Assembly: GCF_021513155.1 (NCBI RefSeq)
Contig: NZ_CP090983.1
Coordinates: 496,001 to 560,000 of the forward strand
Length of the DNA: 64,000 bases
Direction of reading: 5' to 3'
DNA from: Jeotgalibaca sp. MA1X17-3
GTDB lineage: Bacteria > Bacillota > Bacilli > Lactobacillales > Aerococcaceae
Shown: positions 1 through 8,746 of the stretch, piece after piece
How the letters are laid out: the number at the start of each line of letters is the position of its first letter
How positions within the stretch are numbered: position 1 is the first letter of the stretch
Notes under the pieces: generated by a model
The model's input: only the letters and a program-made list of their open reading frames with translations
Databases searched by the model: none
What the model was told of the DNA's origin: nothing
Translations under genes and position numbers: made by a program

Positions 1-130
1 TTGTATTCACTCCAGTATAGATTTCAATTATTGGAAATGGAAGCTCTATGCTATCTTAAAAGTACGTAAGGAAAAATGGAAATATTTCATCTTCTGTAGA
101 GTTCAAATTATGGAAGGAGTTAAAAAAAGA

Positions 131-186
131 AGAATAAAGCAGGATATTCGTTGCTGATTGATGCGACGAATATCCTGCTTTATTCA
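131..186 (-). terminator. Terminator of the minus-strand aro operon
   Basis: An 18-bp perfect stem (ATAAAGCAGGATATTCGT and its complement, 134-151 and 166-183) encloses a 14-base loop. Read on the minus strand it is followed by a T-rich tract (TTCTTCTTTTTTT). It lies directly after the chorismate mutase stop codon. The 130 bases left of it hold no gene I can identify; one plus frame is open from the left edge to about 174 but shows no recognisable family. Confidence 0.9.
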
Positions 187-195
187 TAATAGATA

Positions 196-474
196 TTAAA
201 GTTTTAGTTGGAAAAGGTCCATTTGTGTTTGTTTCGTAATTTTCATCATCGATTGGAAGAATTGTGTTAGTTGTGGTTCAAATTGTGGATCTTTTAAACG
301 CCCCACATTTTTTTTAATAACCATTTCTTCACGATTAGAATCTAACGTAGGTAAGTTGTGTTGTTTTTTATAAGAACCTACTTTTAATACAGTATTTAAA
401 CGTAATTCAAACAAACGAGTCAACTCTTGATCAATCGCGTCAATTTCATTCCGATACTGTTCTAACTCATTCAT
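196..474 (-). CDS. Chorismate mutase, AroQ-type, monofunctional
   Basis: Converts chorismate to prephenate, the branch to Phe and Tyr. The 92-residue protein is the usual size of a stand-alone helical AroQ-class mutase and begins with the characteristic LEQYRNEIDAIDQELTRLFELR helix, in which the Arg and Lys residues of the active site are expected. It is the last gene of the minus-strand aro operon; its ATG lies inside the end of aroC (8-base overlap), which implies translational coupling. No ACT or dehydratase domain is fused. The terminator follows directly. Confidence 0.9.
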   Translation of the reverse strand: MNELEQYRNEIDAIDQELTRLFELRLNTVLKVGSYKKQHNLPTLDSNREEMVIKKNVGRLKDPQFEPQLTQFFQSMMKITKQTQMDLFQLKL

Positions 475-1564
475 TTTTTTGTCCTCCTAGCATCAAGTCC
501 ATTAACCCAATAGCTGTGACGGCTTCTAAAACAGGTAGGACACGCGGAACAATACAAGGATCGTGGCGACCTTCGACCTCTAGTTCAGTCTCTGTTCCTT
601 CTTGGATATTGATGGTCTGTTGTTTCTTCTTAATAGAAGCAGGTGGTTTTACTGCTGCGCGGAAAACAACAGGCATGCCGTATGTAATTCCACCAATGAT
701 TCCACCATTATTATTGGAACGAGTTTTGATTTTTCCTTGTTCATCATAATAATATTCATCATTTGCTTGTGAACCCCGCATTTTAGTAATGTCAAAACCA
801 GTTCCAAATTCAATCCCTTTAATTGCAGGGACGGCAAATACGAGATGAGCGAGTTGAGATTCTACAGAATCGAAAAATGGATTTCCATATCCAGCATCTA
901 ATCCCAAGACAAATGTTTCAACAACACCTCCTACAGAGTCACCATCTTCTTTTGCTTCTAAAATTAGCTCAGTCATTTCAGCCTCTTTTTTAGTATTAAA
1001 TAAAGGAAGTTGTCGTTCTTTTAATTGTTCGATTTGTTCGGTGGTAACTAATTCTTGCTCTTCGAAGGTTGTGTCTTCAATCGAGCCGATGGATTGAATG
1101 TGCGCACCAATCGTGACCCCTTTTTTTCTAAGCCATTGCTGACAAATGGCACCAGTAAATACTAATGGAGCAGTAATCCTTCCAGAAAAATGTCCACTTC
1201 CTCTATGGTCATTGTGGCCGTTGTAGCGTACCCTTCCAGGATAATCTGCTTGGCCAGGACGCATGACATCTTTTAAAATACTATAATCTTTTGAACGGGT
1301 ATTGGTATTCCAAATAATAGCAGTTAAGGGAGCTCCAGTTGTTTTGCCATCTAAAAAGCCACTCAAAATTTCTGGTTGGTCTTTTTCTACACGGGGTGTA
1401 GTTAGCTCATTTTTTCCTGGTGCTCTACGGCTCATTTCAAATAAAACTTGATCCATATCTATTTTCAAACCTGGTGGCAATCCGTTGATAGTGATTCCGA
1501 TTGCGACACCATGTGACTCACCAAATAGTGAGATTTGTAAATTTTTACCCCAAACTCCACTCAT
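467..1564 (-). CDS. aroC: Chorismate synthase
   Basis: Catalyses the last shikimate step, EPSP to chorismate, using reduced FMN. The 365-residue length is normal. Family signatures are visible: GESHGVAIG near residue 15, the HNDHRGSGHFSGR block near residues 116-128, and MRGSQANDEYYY near residue 263. The start overlaps the end of aroA by 20 bases and the end overlaps the chorismate mutase start, so it sits in a tightly coupled operon. No irregularity seen. Confidence 0.96.
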   Translation of the reverse strand: MSGVWGKNLQISLFGESHGVAIGITINGLPPGLKIDMDQVLFEMSRRAPGKNELTTPRVEKDQPEILSGFLDGKTTGAPLTAIIWNTNTRSKDYSILKDVMRPGQADYPGRVRYNGHNDHRGSGHFSGRITAPLVFTGAICQQWLRKKGVTIGAHIQSIGSIEDTTFEEQELVTTEQIEQLKERQLPLFNTKKEAEMTELILEAKEDGDSVGGVVETFVLGLDAGYGNPFFDSVESQLAHLVFAVPAIKGIEFGTGFDITKMRGSQANDEYYYDEQGKIKTRSNNNGGIIGGITYGMPVVFRAAVKPPASIKKKQQTINIQEGTETELEVEGRHDPCIVPRVLPVLEAVTAIGLMDLMLGGQKNE

Positions 1565-2798
1565 GTACTTTGCCTCCTAATTGCTGAAATACTTCCCAAA
1601 AGTTGGGATAAGATTTTTTAACACAATCTGTATCTTTAATGTAAATGGGTTCGTTGCAACGAGTGGAAGCAATCGCTAGCATCATAGCTATTCGATGATC
1701 CTTATGACTCCATACTTCTTTCCCGCCGGTTAGGTTAGAAACACCAGTGATCAAAAGAGTATCTTCTACAATTTTAATATTTGCTCCTAGAGTCGCTAAT
1801 TCTTTTTGGGTAGCGACTAAACGATCGCTTTCTTTAATTCGTAGACGCTCTAGATTGATGATTTTTGTTTTTCCTTCTGTAAGAGCCGCAACTAAAGCAA
1901 CAACAGGAATAATATCTGGAACTTGAGCTCCATCAATAACGCGTTCTTTTTCAGGCGAATCATTACTCAACGTTTCTAAAATAGTTAGAATATCTCGATC
2001 TCCCTGTAGCGAAGTAGAGCTTAAACCCTCTATGGAAAGGTTGTTTCCTAACGCATTTGCACTTAACCAGAAGGCAGCTTGGGAATAATCACCTTCTACT
2101 TCATAAGAACAGGCTGTGTATATTTGATTTCCTTTGATATGAAATTCTTGCTTTGTCTCATCCAGTTCAATAACGATACCAAATGACTTTAATACACTAA
2201 GAGTTAAATCAATGTACCCTTTTGATTCTAAATGAGTCGTAATCTTTAAAATAGAATCTCCTTTTAATAACGGTAGTGTTAATAATAACCCGGTAATAAA
2301 CTGAGAGCTGATATCACCACGCATTTCATAGAGACCAGGTGTCAATGCCCCTTGCACCGTTAAATGGAGTTCTTCTGTTTCTTTTTGATGGTAGGGAAGG
2401 GATTGCTGGTTAAATATTTCCTGATACGGTTCAAGTGGTCGCTTCCCCAAATGACCTCTACCAACGAAGGTTGTTTCGCCAGTAAATAAAGTTGCTAAAG
2501 GAATCAGAAAACGTAAGGTAGAACCTGATTCATTACAATCGATTGTCCGAACCTCTTTGGCTGGTTGACTACCAACCCCGTCAATAGTCAGGATCTGGTT
2601 TTCATAAGAAATAACAGCTCCAAATGAACGCATTCCTTCCATAGTTGCAATAATATCATCCGATAACTGAATATTCTTAATGATACTGCGACCTTGTGCT
2701 AAGCTGGCACAAATAACAGCCCGATGAGCCATACTTTTAGAAGGAGGAGCGATTACGGATCCTTTTATTTTTCCAGGAGCCAGTGTTAAATTCGTCAA
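1545..2798 (-). CDS. aroA: EPSP synthase (3-phosphoshikimate 1-carboxyvinyltransferase)
   Basis: Joins shikimate-3-phosphate and PEP to give EPSP. The 417-residue protein shows the PPSKSMAHRA substrate loop near residue 18, NESGSTLRFLIPL near residue 89 and RLRIKESDRL near residue 323. The start is TTG, preceded by GGAGGGATAACAAA, and it overlaps the aroB stop by 4 bases. The family is intact; whether it is glyphosate-sensitive (class I) or tolerant (class II) cannot be judged confidently here. Confidence 0.95.
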   Translation of the reverse strand: MTNLTLAPGKIKGSVIAPPSKSMAHRAVICASLAQGRSIIKNIQLSDDIIATMEGMRSFGAVISYENQILTIDGVGSQPAKEVRTIDCNESGSTLRFLIPLATLFTGETTFVGRGHLGKRPLEPYQEIFNQQSLPYHQKETEELHLTVQGALTPGLYEMRGDISSQFITGLLLTLPLLKGDSILKITTHLESKGYIDLTLSVLKSFGIVIELDETKQEFHIKGNQIYTACSYEVEGDYSQAAFWLSANALGNNLSIEGLSSTSLQGDRDILTILETLSNDSPEKERVIDGAQVPDIIPVVALVAALTEGKTKIINLERLRIKESDRLVATQKELATLGANIKIVEDTLLITGVSNLTGGKEVWSHKDHRIAMMLAIASTRCNEPIYIKDTDCVKKSYPNFWEVFQQLGGKVHEWSLG

Positions 2799-3883
2799 TT
2801 TGTTATCCCTCCAATAGTTAAAGAATCAAAAAATGATAGGGCAGTTGGTTTATTTTGAGCATGCCCGATGTCTGTTAGAACAACAACAGTTAAACTACCA
2901 TCGATATTTTTTTTGTCTTTTTTGATGTAAGACAGCAAATGAGGGTAATCCTCATGATCGGTTAGTTCAGTAGGTAAGTGGTGTTGCTGCAAAAGAGTTA
3001 CTAATCGCTCAGTCGTTCCCACTTTAGTTAGTTGTTTTGTTTCTGCAATCCTTGATATCGCGACCATACCAATGGCAACGCCTTGACCATGTGTGTATTT
3101 TTCATAATGATAGTAAGCTTCAATGGCATGACCAAGGGTGTGACCAAAGTTCAAAATCATCCGTTCTCCAAGGTCTTTTTCATCTGCCTGTACAATATTT
3201 TTTTTGATCGTACAGCAGGTTTCAATGAGCCAATCAATTTTTTCCATCACTTCTGTACGCGAAGTCAGTTCCAGGAGTTGATTAAATAGAGATAAATCTT
3301 TTATGCATCCATATTTAATGACTTCGGCCATTCCATCTGAAAAGGCCGAATCAGTCAACGTTTCTAATACTAATGAATCAATTAAAACCAGAGAAGGGTG
3401 GTAAAAAGCACCCACTAAATTTTTTCCTTCAGGTAAATCAACCCCAACTTTTCCTCCGACACTGCTATCCACTTGCGCAAGTAAAGTAGTAGGGATTTGA
3501 ACAAAGGAGATTCCTCTTAGATAAGAAGAAGCTACGAAACCGGTAATATCACCGATTACACCTCCACCTAAGGCAATGATTAAGTCACTTCTTGTCAAAC
3601 CAAAGGCAGCTAAAGAACTATAAATTGCTGGCATGGAATCAAACGTTTTGGTTTGTTCGCCAGGAGGTAAGACTATACAATGAACGTCAAACCCGGCTGC
3701 TTCTAAATCAGTTATGACAGAAGCTCCATAATATCCGTGGACGGTTTCATCTGTGATGACAGCAATTTTTGAGCCAGTAAATATTTTGGATGTTTCACTG
3801 CCTACTTGACGAAGAATCCCTTTTTTGATTTTTAAATCATAATTTGTATCTTGTGCTGGAAGTTTAACAGTTAATACAGTCAT
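2795..3883 (-). CDS. aroB: 3-Dehydroquinate synthase
   Basis: Cyclises DAHP to 3-dehydroquinate with NAD and a divalent metal. The 362-residue protein has the NAD-binding GGGVIGDITGFVASSYLRG block near residues 103-121, PTTLLAQVDSSVGGK near residues 128-142, and the metal-binding FGHTLGHAIE near residue 246. It starts with ATG after GAGGGATAAAGT. It sits between aroF (18 bases upstream) and aroA (4-base overlap). Confidence 0.96.
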   Translation of the reverse strand: MTVLTVKLPAQDTNYDLKIKKGILRQVGSETSKIFTGSKIAVITDETVHGYYGASVITDLEAAGFDVHCIVLPPGEQTKTFDSMPAIYSSLAAFGLTRSDLIIALGGGVIGDITGFVASSYLRGISFVQIPTTLLAQVDSSVGGKVGVDLPEGKNLVGAFYHPSLVLIDSLVLETLTDSAFSDGMAEVIKYGCIKDLSLFNQLLELTSRTEVMEKIDWLIETCCTIKKNIVQADEKDLGERMILNFGHTLGHAIEAYYHYEKYTHGQGVAIGMVAISRIAETKQLTKVGTTERLVTLLQQHHLPTELTDHEDYPHLLSYIKKDKKNIDGSLTVVVLTDIGHAQNKPTALSFFDSLTIGGITN

Positions 3884-3901
3884 ACTTTATCCCTCATTCT
3901 T

Positions 3902-4942
3902 TTAGTTAGTTAGAATAGTGGATGCTTCTGCAACCGAACGACCTTCGAAAATAGCGAGACTACGGATTTTTTCCATCAAACTAGAGAATTCATCGGGAGT
4001 TAGACATTGTTCACCATCACTCCAAGCATTAGCTGGATCATTGTGAACTTCAATCATCAAGCCATCTGCACCTGCAACTACACCTGATTTTGCTCCTGCT
4101 TCTACTAAGTAAGACATTCCACCTGCATGGCTAGGATCAACAATGATTGGTAAGTGAGACAGTTCTTTCATAACAGGAACTGCTTGGATATCTAATGTGT
4201 TTCGAGTTCCAGTTTCGAAGGTACGAATGCCTCGTTCGCACAAGATTACATTATCATTTCCTGCTGCCATAATGTATTCAGCTGACATCAACCATTCTTT
4301 GTATGTTGCAGATAATCCTCTTTTTAAAAGAACAGGGGTCTGCGTTCGTCCTACTTCTTTTAGTAAGTCAAAGTTTTGCATATTACGAGCACCAATTTGA
4401 ATCATGTCTACAGATTCAACAAATTGATCCACCCATTTTGTTGACATTAGTTCGGTTACAATTGGTAACCCAGTCTCAGCTTTAGCAGTTTGAAGCATTT
4501 TTAATCCTTCTAGTTCTAAACCTTGGAAACTGTATGGAGAAGTTCTTGGTTTGAAGGCTCCTCCACGTAAGAAGTTAGCACCAGCTTGTTTAAGTTGTTT
4601 AGCAATCGTTACAATTTGTTCTTCACTTTCTACCGAACAAGGACCCGCAATGATTCCTAATCGATCTCCACCAATTGTTTGATCTCCTACAGAAACAATA
4701 GAATTTTGAGGATGGAATTTTCTGTTGGCTCTTTTGTAAGGGTCGGCTACACGAATTACTTGTTCTACTTCTGGAGAAGCTTGCCATTGATGAGGATCCA
4801 TCCCGGTTGTATCTCCAATTAAGCCTAAGAATTCACGTTTAATATCTGTAAAGTGACTCACAGCTAGACCTTGAGACTCTATTCTGTTTGTTAACTCCTT
4901 GATAGCACTTGCTGTAACCCCTTGTTTTAATACGATAATCAT
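3902..4942 (-). CDS. aroF: 3-Deoxy-7-phosphoheptulonate (DAHP) synthase
   Basis: First step of the shikimate pathway, PEP plus erythrose-4-phosphate to DAHP. The 346 residues comprise an N-terminal ferredoxin-like domain of about 85 residues (MIIVLKQGVTASAIKELT...), typical of type I-beta enzymes that bind feedback inhibitors, then a TIM barrel with GPCSVES near residue 100, RGGAFKPRTSPYSFQG near residue 126 and DPSHAGG near residue 269. The N-terminal domain suggests allosteric control by an aromatic amino acid in addition to transcriptional attenuation. It lies 25 bases after the bacA-like gene. Confidence 0.95.
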   Translation of the reverse strand: MIIVLKQGVTASAIKELTNRIESQGLAVSHFTDIKREFLGLIGDTTGMDPHQWQASPEVEQVIRVADPYKRANRKFHPQNSIVSVGDQTIGGDRLGIIAGPCSVESEEQIVTIAKQLKQAGANFLRGGAFKPRTSPYSFQGLELEGLKMLQTAKAETGLPIVTELMSTKWVDQFVESVDMIQIGARNMQNFDLLKEVGRTQTPVLLKRGLSATYKEWLMSAEYIMAAGNDNVILCERGIRTFETGTRNTLDIQAVPVMKELSHLPIIVDPSHAGGMSYLVEAGAKSGVVAGADGLMIEVHNDPANAWSDGEQCLTPDEFSSLMEKIRSLAIFEGRSVAEASTILTN

Positions 4943-4967
4943 AATAATTCTCCTTTTCTCTGTTCAT

Positions 4968-5497
4968 TTATTTTGTACAAACACCAAACCATAACTGGTT
5001 CATATCGTTCTTCAATCGTATACGCTTCTTTTTTTCTTTTTCAAATACATCCTCACTAATAATGGTGTATTTTAAATCTTTCTTACAAAAGACTGACCAG
5101 GCTTTGTATTTACTATCCGCAAATTCAATCACTGTATTTTCGTTTTCTTTGAATAAATATTTTTTAAAAAAATAGTGGTTGCGGGATGAATCATCGCTCG
5201 GTCTTGTTTATAATATTTGTTTTTAATTAAGAGCATCGGCTTTGTTTTTTTTTGAAAGACCTTTACTAACTCTACTTTATCCCAATAATCGTAGTTAAAT
5301 TCTTTCCAGCCATAATCTTTTCGTGCACTTTTAAATGCTACTGGGAATAAGACATGTTGCCCGGACAGTTGGTCAAGGTTGTGTAGGAGGCTGTCAAAAG
5401 ACGGATACTCCACAATGCCATCGTCTTCTGATTGCAAAAGCGATTCTGCAACCGCATAGCTGTCGGTGCTATTTGGACCTAACGTATGAATGATCAT
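4968..5497 (-). pseudogene. Prephenate dehydratase/decarboxylase-like (BacA-like) protein, frameshifted
   Basis: First structural gene of the aro operon. ATG at 5497 follows GTGAGGAGGAAATTG. The first frame reads HTLGPNSTDSYAVAESLL, like the opening motif of prephenate dehydratase and of the BacA prephenate decarboxylase, then HPATTIF, and stops early. One extra T in the T7 run near 5161-5167 restores FFKKYLFKENENTVIEF and an open frame to TAA at 4968-4970, giving about 176 residues, close to BacA size. The break therefore looks like a single-base loss, possibly a sequencing undercall. No pheA is seen in this window, so this gene may supply or divert prephenate chemistry; the exact reaction is not established. 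Confidence 0.7.
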
Positions 5498-5525
5498 CAA
5501 TTTCCTCCTCACTACATCATTAAAA

Positions 5526-5661
5526 ACGAAAAAACGCTACACCCGTTATTCTTTGAAAGAATATCGAATGTAGCGTTGGGTAAGTTAATTTCACTTAGAA
5601 AAGAAAGTTTATTAGTTTACTTGTTCGCCCCATTCGATTTCTTTTGAAAATCTATAGGGCG
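5526..5661 (-). promoter_or_regulatory. Transcription attenuator of the minus aro operon
   Basis: Read on the minus strand after the leader peptide there is a hairpin (GGGCG/CGCCC and GATTT/AAATC, 5626-5661), then a terminator whose 9-bp base is AACGCTACA/TGTAGCGTT (5569-5577 with 5533-5541), carrying an inner TATTCTTT/AAAGAATA stem and ending in TTTTTT. An 8-base segment of the first hairpin (ATCGAATG, minus strand, 5631-5638) is exactly complementary to CATTCGAT in the 5-prime part of the terminator (5563-5570). The two structures are mutually exclusive, as expected for an antiterminator and terminator pair. Confidence 0.85.
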
Positions 5662-5703
5662 ACTGTTGTTAACAGCTCAAATTTCTTTAGCCTCCATAGA
5701 TTA

Positions 5704-5778
5704 TTATCGGAAGAAGCTAAAGTAATAATTATTCAATTGTGGAGCCATTACTATTTGAAGTTGTGTATTCATGTTCAT
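5704..5778 (-). CDS. Aromatic-rich leader peptide of the aro operon
   Basis: A 24-codon ORF starts with ATG after GAGGAGAGACCAAT and ends in two consecutive TAA codons. Its last nine residues are NNYYFSFFR: five of six consecutive codons encode Tyr or Phe. It lies between a strong promoter and a terminator that precedes the aro genes. This is the layout of a ribosome-mediated attenuation leader: slow translation at Tyr/Phe codons when charged tRNA is scarce would favour the antiterminator. The codons are read directly; the regulatory role is inference. Confidence 0.85.
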   Translation of the reverse strand: MNMNTQLQIVMAPQLNNYYFSFFR

Positions 5779-5826
5779 ATTGGTCTCTCCTCAATTCATT
5801 TTCAGCTGTTAATCAACTGTGTGCCA

Positions 5827-5855
5827 ATATTAGCAATAAAGAAATACATTGTCAA
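5827..5855 (-). promoter_or_regulatory. Sigma-A promoter of the minus aro operon
   Basis: On the minus strand TTGACA (5850-5855) and TAATAT (5827-5832) are separated by 17 bases. The leader-peptide ATG is about 49 bases downstream of the -10 box. Confidence 0.88.
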
Positions 5856-5957
5856 CACTTAAACAAATAATGACTTGAAAAACGGATGAATAGTCCCATT
5901 TATAGAATTTAAAATAAGGGAGATAGCAGTTCAAAAAAGAAAAGAGTATGATTATGA

Positions 5958-5986
5958 TTGAACTTTACATTTATTTTGACTATACT
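5958..5986 (+). promoter_or_regulatory. Sigma-A promoter of the plus aroE-tyrA operon
   Basis: TTGAAC (5958-5963) and TATACT (5981-5986) with a 17-base spacer, 34 bases upstream of the aroE ATG. It diverges from the minus aro promoter about 100 bases away. No leader peptide or terminator is visible on this side, so this half of the pathway may lack attenuation. Confidence 0.8.
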
Positions 5987-6020
5987 TCAACACAATATCA
6001 AATGTTGGAAGAGGTGCTAT

Positions 6021-6836
6021 ATGAATTTTTACGGATTACTAGGAGAAACGCTAGGGCATAGCTTTTCACCACGTCTTCATAAACTAATTTATCAAAAAAC
6101 AAAAGTAGATGCTGCTTATAAATTATTTCCATTTCCACCAAAAGAGTTACAACAAGCAATGGATGGAATTCGAACACTCTCAATTGAAGGAGTAAATGTT
6201 ACCATTCCTTATAAAGAGGCTGTACTTCCTTATTTGGACGAGGTTGATTCCTTTGCAAAAAAATTGGGAGCCGTAAATACCATTAAAAATATAAATGGAA
6301 AGTTGATAGGATACAATACGGATTATAATGGTTTTGGTTTGATTTTGAACCGTAGAAATTGGGATGTGAATGGAAAAGTAGCTGTCATTTTAGGATCCGG
6401 TGGAGCAGCTAAAACAGTGGAGGCCTATCTAGTAGATCATGGAATTAGACAAATCTATATAGTGACAAGAAGTCCAGAACGGTTCGAGCATACCGAAAAT
6501 AAAACGTATGTGAATTATGAAGAAGTACAGTCCTTATGTGGAGATTATTTGATTAATACGACTCCCATCGGTATGTATCCAGATTGTAAGAGCACACCAG
6601 TAAATGAAAAGACGATTCAGAACTTTGATTATATAATTGATCTCATTTATAACCCAACCGAGACAGCTCTTTTAAAGCTAGGTAGTAAAAATAGTAAACA
6701 GACAGCAAATGGATTGGATATGTTAGTAGGGCAGGCTGTTCGTGCAGTAGAGATTTGGCAAGAGAGTTCTATTGATGAAGAAATCATAGAACAGTTGATT
6801 TTTGAATGGGGAGAACAACAGGAGGATAGTCTATGA
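6021..6836 (+). CDS. aroE: Shikimate dehydrogenase
   Basis: NADPH-dependent reduction of 3-dehydroshikimate to shikimate. With the start at 6021 (after AGAGGTGCTAT) it has 271 residues. It opens with the substrate motif YGLLGETLGHSFSPRLHK, then NVTIPYK near residue 60 and the Rossmann loop GSGGAAKTV near residue 128. A longer in-frame ORF upstream overlaps the promoter and is rejected. The stop overlaps aroK by 4 bases. Confidence 0.95.
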   Translation: MNFYGLLGETLGHSFSPRLHKLIYQKTKVDAAYKLFPFPPKELQQAMDGIRTLSIEGVNVTIPYKEAVLPYLDEVDSFAKKLGAVNTIKNINGKLIGYNTDYNGFGLILNRRNWDVNGKVAVILGSGGAAKTVEAYLVDHGIRQIYIVTRSPERFEHTENKTYVNYEEVQSLCGDYLINTTPIGMYPDCKSTPVNEKTIQNFDYIIDLIYNPTETALLKLGSKNSKQTANGLDMLVGQAVRAVEIWQESSIDEEIIEQLIFEWGEQQEDSL

Positions 6837-7354
6837 AAACAAATCTAGTACTAATCGGAATGGCAGGAAGTGGTAAAAGTAGCGTTGGGAAAATACTGAG
6901 TCAACAATTAGGTTTGGCTTTTATAGATGTCGATCTTTTTATTGAACAAACAACCCATCAGACTATTTCTGAACTTTTTGAAGTAAGTGAAGCTCATTTT
7001 AGGAAGATAGAGTCTGCAGCTTGTAAAGAAATAGCTGAAAAAGAAAGCCATACGGTTATTGCCTGTGGCGGAGGAGCTGTTCTCCATCCAGAAAATATAG
7101 AAGCGTTAAAAAAGACAGGGTGGATTGTATTTATTGATCGACCGATTGAACATATTGTCGAGGATATCGAAGTTGGTCAACGTCCCCTTTTAAAAGACGG
7201 AAAAAATAAATTATATCAGTTGCAAGAAGAACGATTGAGTATATATCAATCATCGGCTGATTTTATCGTGAATAACCATTCTACTTTAGAAAAAGTAATA
7301 GATGAAATTAAAGCTCATCTACCAAAAGAAATTACTGCTAAGAAAGGAGAATGA
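6833..7354 (+). CDS. aroK: Shikimate kinase
   Basis: Phosphorylates shikimate at the 3-hydroxyl using ATP. The 173 residues show the Walker A loop GMAGSGKSS (residues 9-17), the shikimate-binding DVDLFIE and FRKIE segments, the CGGGAV loop near residue 80, and the lid arginine in GQRPLL. It is translationally coupled to aroE (ATGA overlap) and to aroQ. Confidence 0.94.
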   Translation: MKTNLVLIGMAGSGKSSVGKILSQQLGLAFIDVDLFIEQTTHQTISELFEVSEAHFRKIESAACKEIAEKESHTVIACGGGAVLHPENIEALKKTGWIVFIDRPIEHIVEDIEVGQRPLLKDGKNKLYQLQEERLSIYQSSADFIVNNHSTLEKVIDEIKAHLPKEITAKKGE

Positions 7355-7356
7355 AA

Positions 7357-7791
7357 ATGAAAATCGTTATTATCAACGGACCGAATCTAAACTTTTTAGG
7401 AATTCGAGAGCCAGATATTTATGGAACACAAACACTTGAAGATATAGAAACAAACATACAAAAATATGCAGAGACACAAGAGGTATCTTGTACTTTTTTT
7501 CAAAGTAATTCTGAAGGAGAAATTATTGATCGAATTCAACAAGCATATCAAGAGAAAGTAGATGGGATTGTGATTAATCCTGCAGCATACACCCATTATA
7601 GTTATGCGATTCATGATGCCGTGAAAGCAGTTAGTATACCAACCATCGAAGTCCACTTGAGTGCAATTCATGCTCGCGAATCCTTTCGGAAAGAATCTGT
7701 GATTGCTCCAGCTTGTATGGGACAAATATCAGGGTTTGGAGAAACAGGCTATTTATTAGCGATTCAGGCATTAAAAGAAAATCTATCATAA
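7357..7791 (+). CDS. aroQ: 3-Dehydroquinate dehydratase, type II
   Basis: Dehydrates 3-dehydroquinate to 3-dehydroshikimate. The 144-residue protein fits the small type II family: GPNLNFLGIREPDIYG with the catalytic Tyr near residue 22, NPAAYTHYSYAI near residue 72, and EVHLSAIHARESFR near residue 98. I place the start at the second ATG (7357), seven bases after AAAGGAG; the first (7351) is too close to the ribosome site. It completes the pathway together with the divergent operon. Confidence 0.94.
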   Translation: MKIVIINGPNLNFLGIREPDIYGTQTLEDIETNIQKYAETQEVSCTFFQSNSEGEIIDRIQQAYQEKVDGIVINPAAYTHYSYAIHDAVKAVSIPTIEVHLSAIHARESFRKESVIAPACMGQISGFGETGYLLAIQALKENLS

Positions 7792-7804
7792 AGGAATGTA
7801 AAAA

Positions 7805-8641
7805 ATGAAAATTGCTATTGTTGGATTAGGTGTCATTGGAGGTTCCTTTGCTATGGGTCTTCAAGCAGCGGGCTACAAAGAGGTTTATGGAATTGATATT
7901 CATAAAGAAACACTACAAATAGCTGAAAAACAAGGAATGATAAAAAAAGGTTTTTTAAATCCAGATGAAATTCTACCGGATATGGATGTCATTATGATTT
8001 CTCTTTATCCTAGTCAAATTGCACCATTTGTCGAAAAATATAAACAAGTGATGAAAGAGGGTGCCATCTTAACGGATGTGACGGGAGTGAAAACAGCGAT
8101 TATAAAAGAAGTCTCTGAAATTCTTCCTGCCACTCTTGACTTTGTTTTTGCACATCCGATGCGGGGGAGTGAAAAGAAGGGAATTGAAGGTGCAGATCAT
8201 AAGCGATTTATAGGAGCAAACGCTTTACTTACGCCTATTCCTACAAATAAAGAAACGTCTTTAAAATTAGTTGAAAGGCTCTATAAAGAAGTGGGATTCA
8301 ATCAAGTAACACGAGTTTCCCCGGAAAAACACGACGAGCAAATTGCTTATGTCAGCCAATTGATGCATGTGTTATCGGTCGCTGTTGTAAATAGTACCCA
8401 AACTTCAGAAGAAACACTCACCTTTGCAGGGAATAGTTTTCAAGAATTAACAAGAATTGCGGACATAAATGCTGATTTATGGAGTGAATTATTTTTAAAT
8501 AATCGTTCTGCTTTGGTACAATCGATTGAACAATTTGAACTGGAATTAGATCGATTAAAAGAAACGTTAGAAAAGAATGATGAACAAGAATTAAAAAAAA
8601 TATTTAGGAAAGCTACGAAACAAAGAAGAGAGTGGTATTGA
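7805..8641 (+). CDS. tyrA: Prephenate dehydrogenase
   Basis: NAD(P)-dependent oxidative decarboxylation of prephenate toward tyrosine. The 278 residues have an N-terminal Rossmann fold (IVGLGVIGGSFAMGL), a TDVTGVK segment near residue 95, the HPMRGSEKKG substrate loop near residue 117 and a helical C-terminal domain. There is no ACT domain, so feedback by tyrosine through that route is not expected. Last gene of the plus operon, 13 bases after aroQ. Confidence 0.93.
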   Translation: MKIAIVGLGVIGGSFAMGLQAAGYKEVYGIDIHKETLQIAEKQGMIKKGFLNPDEILPDMDVIMISLYPSQIAPFVEKYKQVMKEGAILTDVTGVKTAIIKEVSEILPATLDFVFAHPMRGSEKKGIEGADHKRFIGANALLTPIPTNKETSLKLVERLYKEVGFNQVTRVSPEKHDEQIAYVSQLMHVLSVAVVNSTQTSEETLTFAGNSFQELTRIADINADLWSELFLNNRSALVQSIEQFELELDRLKETLEKNDEQELKKIFRKATKQRREWY

Positions 8642-8668
8642 AAGCTATTAGAAAAAGTGTACAAAACT

Positions 8669-8707
8669 AAAAAAGAGAATTTCCTATGATAGGGAATTCT
8701 CTTTTTT
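8669..8707 (+). terminator. Terminator after tyrA
   Basis: AAAAAAGAGAATTTCC pairs with AGGGAATTCTCTTTTTT around a six-base loop with one mismatch. The T-rich end makes it a rho-independent terminator; its A/T arms would also work for the convergent reductase gene. Confidence 0.88.
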
Positions 8708-8746
8708 AAATATTCAATCTATATTAGCTATATCAAAATAAATAAA

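Noticed and set aside
516..837. ORFs opposite aroC
   Set aside because: Shadows of the conserved chorismate synthase frame with no family similarity.
5526..5661. T-box riboswitch before the aro operon
   Set aside because: The GGGTG-containing segment lies in the 3-prime arm of the terminator and is not followed by GNACC; no specifier stem is evident, while a translated Tyr/Phe-rich leader is.
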